Below, in pieces: positions 60,520 to 64,000 of a stretch of DNA of 64,000 nt. The DNA lies in assembly GCA_041311015.1 (NCBI GenBank), contig JBFYKG010000001.1:1-64000 (forward strand), written 5' to 3'. Made by a program: the position numbers and the translations under genes. Positions within the stretch are counted from its first letter, which is position 1; each line of letters opens with the position of its first letter. Below the pieces are notes generated by a model. That model searched no databases. It was not told where the DNA came from and worked only from the letters and a program-made list of their open reading frames with translations. This DNA is from Fluviibacter sp041311015 (lineage in GTDB: Bacteria; Pseudomonadota; Gammaproteobacteria; Burkholderiales; Rhodocyclaceae).

Positions 60520-61481
60520 GCGCCACCTCCTGCCAGTACGCTCATCACGGCCATTCGCATGGCGATGCCGAAGGTGACCTGCGGCAGAATCACCGCGCGC
60601 GGGCTATCAGCAACCGCCGAGTCGATTTCGACCCCGCGGTTCATGGGGCCCGGGTGCATCACGATCGCATCCGGTTTGGCCGCCTTGAGCCGCTCGTGGG
60701 TCAACCCGTAACGGTCGTGGAATTCGGTGGCCGAGGGCAGCAGCGCGCCGGTCATGCGTTCGCGCTGCAGGCGCAGGGCGATCACCACATCGCAGTCTTT
60801 CAGCCCCGTATCGAGGTCGCGGTGGACTTCTACGCCCAGCGCTTCGATGTCCGTGGGGATCAGGGTCTGCGGCCCGACTACGCGAATCGATGCGGCACCC
60901 AGCGTCTTAAGAGCATGGATGTCCGAGCGTGCGACGCGCGAGTGAAGGATGTCGCCAATCAGCGCCACGTTGAGGCCTTCGAACCCACCCTTGTAGTGGC
61001 GGATCGTAAACATATCGAGCAGGCCTTGCGTCGGGTGGCCATGCCGACCGTCCCCGGCGTTGATGACATGGATGTCGTTGCGACCCGTGCGGCGCAAGTG
61101 ATCCACGATCAGGTGCGGGGCACCGCTGGACTCATGGCGCACGACAAACATGTCGGCGTGCATAGCGCAGAGGTTGTCGACGGTGTCGAGCAGGGTTTCG
61201 CCCTTGGCGGTAGACGACGTCGACATGTTCAGATTGATCACGTCGGCCGAGAGGCGCTTGGCGGCAATCTCGAAGGTCGTGCGGGTACGCGTCGAGTTTT
61301 CGAAGAAGAGGTTGAAGACGCTCTTGCCGCGCAGCAGCGGCACTTTCTTCATGTCGCGGTCCGAGACCCCGAGGAAGCTCGCACCCGTGTCGAGCAAGCG
61401 CGTCAGCTGCTCTTTCGACAGGCCCTCGGTCGAGAGCAGGTGGATCAGGTTACCGTCGGCATCGAGTTGCGGATCAAGCAT
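60516..61481 (-). CDS. pyrB: Aspartate carbamoyltransferase catalytic subunit
   Basis: 321 residues. Carbamoyl-phosphate site FENSTRTRTTFEIAAKRL, STAKGETLLDT, GDGRHGHPTQGLLDMFTI and the aspartate loop. Joins carbamoyl phosphate and aspartate in pyrimidine synthesis. It has an 8-base overlap with pyrR and ATGA overlap with pyrC', the arrangement of class A ATCases that form a dodecamer with PyrC'. Confidence 0.97.
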   Translation of the reverse strand: MLDPQLDADGNLIHLLSTEGLSKEQLTRLLDTGASFLGVSDRDMKKVPLLRGKSVFNLFFENSTRTRTTFEIAAKRLSADVINLNMSTSSTAKGETLLDTVDNLCAMHADMFVVRHESSGAPHLIVDHLRRTGRNDIHVINAGDGRHGHPTQGLLDMFTIRHYKGGFEGLNVALIGDILHSRVARSDIHALKTLGAASIRVVGPQTLIPTDIEALGVEVHRDLDTGLKDCDVVIALRLQRERMTGALLPSATEFHDRYGLTHERLKAAKPDAIVMHPGPMNRGVEIDSAVADSPRAVILPQVTFGIAMRMAVMSVLAGGGA

Positions 61482-61998
61482 CGTCCAGGCTCCAGGTTAA
61501 TTGGCCCTTCGGGTCATCAAGCGGGGTTCGGGTCAGCACGAGGCTGGCGTTATCCGGCAGTTCGACCTGCCAGGCACAGTAATCGGCGGCGATCGGCAGT
61601 TGGCGCCCGCCACGATCTGCCAGCACTGCCAGCTGAACGCTGGCCGGCCGGCCATAATCGAAGAGCTCGTTCAGCGCTGCGCGTGTGGTGCGACCGGTGT
61701 AGAGCACATCGTCCACCAGAATCACCGGCTTGCCGGCAATATCGACCGGTACCGAGGTAGGCTGCACATTCGGGCTCAGTCCACGCTCGCTGAAGTCGTC
61801 GCGGTAGAAGGAGATATCAACGCTGCCCACCGGCGGGTGAGATGACAACTGTTGCGAGAGCCGCTCGGCGATCCAGACGCCTCCGGTAAAGACACCGATC
61901 AGCACGGTATCGGGCGCCCGCTCGAACACGGGGCGCAGCTGCTCAGCCAGCGCGCTGATCTGCGCTTCGGCATCGGGAAGGGTTTTCAAGTCAGGCAT
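61474..61998 (-). CDS. pyrR: PyrR-like uracil phosphoribosyltransferase/regulator
   Basis: 174 residues from ATG 61998, with GGAGG upstream. The PRPP loop is VILVDDVLYTGRTTRAAL at about 92-109. PyrR in Gram-positives binds pyr mRNA; in proteobacteria it may act only as uracil phosphoribosyltransferase or as regulator of the operon. No attenuator hairpin series is visible before pyrB because the genes overlap, so an RNA-binding attenuation mechanism at that point is unlikely. Confidence 0.93.
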   Translation of the reverse strand: MPDLKTLPDAEAQISALAEQLRPVFERAPDTVLIGVFTGGVWIAERLSQQLSSHPPVGSVDISFYRDDFSERGLSPNVQPTSVPVDIAGKPVILVDDVLYTGRTTRAALNELFDYGRPASVQLAVLADRGGRQLPIAADYCAWQVELPDNASLVLTRTPLDDPKGQLTWSLDDA

Positions 61999-62461
61999 GC
62001 GCGCCTCCGGAAAAATTCTGTTGCTGTTGCTGCGACTGTTGTTGTAACCGTTGATCCAGCCATTGCTGCAGAAGAATCTGAGCGGCGACGGCATCGACAT
62101 TTGCCTTTGCGGCGCGGGCCGATTGCCCGGCCTGCTGCAGGCGCTGTTCGGCCTCCGCCGAGCTCAGTCGCTCATCGACCCAAGCCACCGGCAGATTAAA
62201 GCGGCCGTGCAGCTGGTTGCCGAAGCGGCGGCAACGCTGTGTCATCTCGTGTTCGGCGCCATCCATTGACGTCGGCAACCCAACCACAACCTGGTGCGGC
62301 TGCCACTCGGCCAGCAGGGCGCCGATCTGTTCGAAGCGCTGTGCGACGGGCTCGCTGGCAATCAGGGTCAGCGGGTGTGCCAGACCGGTGACAGTTTCAC
62401 CAATGGCGACCCCGATCCGGACCGTGCCGAAGTCGAAGCCCATGACCGTGCCCTCAGGCAT
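61991..62461 (-). CDS. ruvX: RuvX/YqgF Holliday-junction-resolvase-like protein
   Basis: 156 residues from ATG 62461 (8-base overlap with the upstream stop). RNase H-like landmarks GFDFGTVRIGVAIG (Asp10), VVGLPTSMDG, WVDERLSSAEA (Glu) and ANVDAVAAQILLQQWL (Asp) keep the acidic residues. Related to pre-16S rRNA nuclease YqgF. It ends in a Gln-rich tail (QRLQQQSQQQQQNFSGG) that is not part of the family. Confidence 0.94.
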   Translation of the reverse strand: MPEGTVMGFDFGTVRIGVAIGETVTGLAHPLTLIASEPVAQRFEQIGALLAEWQPHQVVVGLPTSMDGAEHEMTQRCRRFGNQLHGRFNLPVAWVDERLSSAEAEQRLQQAGQSARAAKANVDAVAAQILLQQWLDQRLQQQSQQQQQNFSGGAHA

Positions 62462-63068
62462 GGCCCGCCACATCGGAAAGCCGGTCGAAGCCGATGCCCA
62501 GTTTGGCCAGGGCCGCCGGAAGACGCTCTTCGTACGGTAGATCGAACAGGATCTCGTCATCCGCCGGCACGCTCAGCCAGGCGTTCTGCAGGATTTCGTT
62601 GTCGAGCTGGCCGGGTACCCAGCCCGCGTAGCCCAGTGCCACCAGAATCGAATCGGGGGCGGCCTCGCCACCGACAGATTCCAGAATATCCTTCGAGCTG
62701 GTCAGCGCGATCTTATCGGTGACCTTCATCGTGGCCTGCCAGGGATTGGCCGGCTTGTGCAAAACAAAGGCCCGATCCAGTTGCACCGGGCCGCCGAACA
62801 GCACCGGTTGCCCCGAGAGTTCGCTATCCGGATTCGCCAGTTCGACGCGTTCAAACAATGAGGCCAGCGTCATGTCTGTGGGCTTGTTCACGACAATGCC
62901 CATGGCGCCTTGATCGGAGTGTTCACAAAGGTAGATGAGGCTGCGGGCAAAGCGTGGGTCGGTCATGCCCGGCATCGCCACCAGAAAATGCCCTCGCAGC
63001 CAGGTGGCAGACTCTGCCATCCCCGACGATTTTTTTGCAGCGTCCGAGGGTTCGCTGGAAGCGGTCAT
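62454..63068 (-). CDS. AlgH/YqgE (UPF0301) family protein
   Basis: 204 residues from ATG 63068; an inner ATG at 63020 (MAESATWLRGHFLVAMP) is also possible since the family's core begins there. Landmarks: HFLVAMPGMTDPRFARS, GAMGIVVNKPTDM, PVLFGGPVQLDRAFVLH and LGYAGWVPGQLDNEI. Function poorly understood; in pseudomonads AlgH affects alginate. First gene of algH-ruvX-pyrR-pyrB-pyrC', all overlapping. Confidence 0.95.
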   Translation of the reverse strand: MTASSEPSDAAKKSSGMAESATWLRGHFLVAMPGMTDPRFARSLIYLCEHSDQGAMGIVVNKPTDMTLASLFERVELANPDSELSGQPVLFGGPVQLDRAFVLHKPANPWQATMKVTDKIALTSSKDILESVGGEAAPDSILVALGYAGWVPGQLDNEILQNAWLSVPADDEILFDLPYEERLPAALAKLGIGFDRLSDVAGHA

Positions 63069-63075
63069 GTGGCGT

Positions 63076-63081
63076 ATTCTA
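63076..63081 (-). promoter_or_regulatory. -10 element for the algH-pyr operon, possibly leaderless
   Basis: TAGAAT on the minus strand, 7 bases before ATG 63068. No good -35 at 16-18 bases (TTGGCG at 20). It lies in the start region of the divergent photolyase gene. Confidence 0.35.
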
Positions 63082-63087
63082 CCGCAA

Positions 63088-64000
63088 ATGTCGAATATCA
63101 CCGCCAAAAACCCTGCCGCGCCGGACACCCGACCTGCCCTGGTCTGGCTGCGCCGCGACTTACGTCTGACAGACCATGCCGCGCTCTACCATGCGTTGCG
63201 CCACCACACCTGCGTTTATGTGGCTTTTGTGTTTGACCGGGACATTCTGGATCCCTTGCCCAGACAGGATCGGCGGGTCGAATTTATCCGTGAATCGCTC
63301 GTTGAACTGGATGTCGCGATGCGTGAGCACGGCGGCGCCCTCATTGCACTACACGGCCACCCCCGCGCGTGTATTCCGGCGCTGGCCCGCGAACTCGGGG
63401 TCAGTGCGGTCTATACCAACCGGGACTACGAACCCGCCGCCGTTATTCGTGACCGGGATGTTGCCCATACGCTAGCGCTGGACGGCATTGCCTTTCACAG
63501 CTTCAAGGATCAGGTGATCTTCGAGTGCGACGAAGTCCTCACGCAGGCGGGCAAACCCTTTACGGTCTACACCCCCTACAAGAATGCCTGGCTCAAAAAG
63601 GCGGCACTCAGTGACGCGGATTTCTTTGTGCGGCCGTATCCGGTCGAACGTTATCTTTCGCACCTGGCGCCCGCCGCAACTACGCCTCAGGCGTGCGGCG
63701 TGCCCACCCTGGCCGCGCTGGGCTTTGAATCAACCGATCTGGCCGCTATCGGCGTGGCGCCGGGCATGCGGGGTGGTCAGGAACGGGTTGCCGACTTCTT
63801 CACCCGCATCGACCGTTATAAGGAGGCCCGCGACTTCCCCGCAGTCAAAGGCGTCTCGTATCTCTCCGTCCATCTGCGCTTTGGCACCGTGTCGATCCGC
63901 CAGCTGGCCGGCGGCGCCTGGCGCGACGGTAGCGCCGGTGCACTCGGCTGGCTCAGTGAGCTGATCTGGCGCGACTTCTACTTTGCGATCCTGCATCACT
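63088..64000 (+). CDS. phrB: Deoxyribodipyrimidine photolyase (partial)
   Basis: About 304 codons up to the window's right edge, with no stop. ATG 63088 is preferred; ATG 63067 in frame would overlap algH. N-terminal photolyase domain PALVWLRRDLRLTDHAALYHAL with the antenna-binding Rossmann part, TVYTPYKNAWLKK, and the start of the FAD domain (GVSYLSVHLRFGTVSIRQL, WLSELIWRDFYFAILHH). Uses blue light to split cyclobutane pyrimidine dimers. The missing C-terminus would hold the Trp chain. Confidence 0.95.
   Translation, partial: MSNITAKNPAAPDTRPALVWLRRDLRLTDHAALYHALRHHTCVYVAFVFDRDILDPLPRQDRRVEFIRESLVELDVAMREHGGALIALHGHPRACIPALARELGVSAVYTNRDYEPAAVIRDRDVAHTLALDGIAFHSFKDQVIFECDEVLTQAGKPFTVYTPYKNAWLKKAALSDADFFVRPYPVERYLSHLAPAATTPQACGVPTLAALGFESTDLAAIGVAPGMRGGQERVADFFTRIDRYKEARDFPAVKGVSYLSVHLRFGTVSIRQLAGGAWRDGSAGALGWLSELIWRDFYFAILHH

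Noticed and set aside
60654..61760. Plus-strand open frame of 368 codons opposite pyrB and pyrR
   Set aside because: Shadow of two clearly identified genes; translation shows no conserved motif.
1..64000. tRNA, rRNA, insertion sequence, prophage or att site
   Set aside because: I found no T-loop type GGTTCRAATCC, no transposase or integrase frame and no paired terminal inverted repeats by reading; short degenerate ones could escape.

Overview
The window reads as chromosomal DNA of a betaproteobacterium, order not resolved. The evidence is gene order and family content: nadD-rsfS-rlmH-maf near rng, pilT/yggS/proC, a tightly overlapping algH-ruvX-pyrR-pyrB-pyrC' operon, a phasin (so polyhydroxyalkanoate storage), BPSS1780-type membrane proteins and a CDP-6-deoxy-glucoseen-reductase-type flavoprotein. 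Coding density is very high, no gene-free stretch exceeds 300 bases (the longest is about 245 bases at 26150-26394), and I see no tRNA, rRNA, insertion sequence, prophage or CRISPR array. Spot counts of G+C are about 57-63% in housekeeping genes and about 43-52% in a few genes between 51973 and 58945.

Layout. 1-3924: 5' part of a TAXI-type TRAP receptor, a phasin, a lipoprotein, a winged-helix regulator with two membrane proteins behind it, and an NfsB nitroreductase. 3998-11818: an AddB/AddA-like recombination nuclease-helicase pair coupled to an acyl-ACP/acyl-CoA synthetase. 11830-16009: small secreted proteins, an RlpA protein, a CBS protein, then a tiny membrane protein, a Sco protein and an FAH-family hydrolase in one operon. 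15872-26149, minus strand: six genes that form the most interesting block of the window. In transcription order they are an ATP-grasp protein, an alpha-E protein, the proteasome-like protease Anbu, a giant transglutaminase-DUF2126 amidoligase, an ATP-grasp/alpha-E fusion and a second transglutaminase. 26395-38269: potassium channel, uppP, RNase II-type nuclease, TonB-like protein, aroE, mtgA, NlpC/P60 hydrolase, gabD-like dehydrogenase, rng, trhP (yegQ) and a glycosyltransferase-like protein. 38275-43415, minus: maf, rlmH, rsfS, nadD, two paralogous membrane proteins, a small exported protein and a LOG-family protein, divergent from polA (43450-46197). 46233-51952: patatin, NRDE protein, ferredoxin-reductase, Rossmann epimerase-like protein, HemJ-like protein and RlmL-like methyltransferase. 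51973-58945: the block pilT/yggS/proC flanked by lower-GC genes (an exported amidohydrolase on one side, a beta-barrel-like protein plus exported carboxylesterase on the other). 58929-64000: DUF167 protein, the pyr operon and the 5' part of a photolyase gene.

How the parts work together. The six-gene minus-strand block looks like a complete make-or-modify and degrade system for a peptide-like or isopeptide product: two ATP-grasp modules and one predicted amidoligase (bond making), two transglutaminase-fold proteins, two alpha-E modules and a proteasome-fold peptidase (bond breaking). Upstream of its first gene I find a one-mismatch match to the sigma-54 promoter (26191-26210) and, about 137 bases upstream of the predicted start of transcription, a GCAC-N7-GTGC dyad that looks like an NtrC enhancer. 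A second one-mismatch sigma-54 promoter sits in the 61-base gap between anbu and the second sub-cluster. This suggests that the whole system is under nitrogen control. That regulatory link is inferred from sequence alone and is the main finding.
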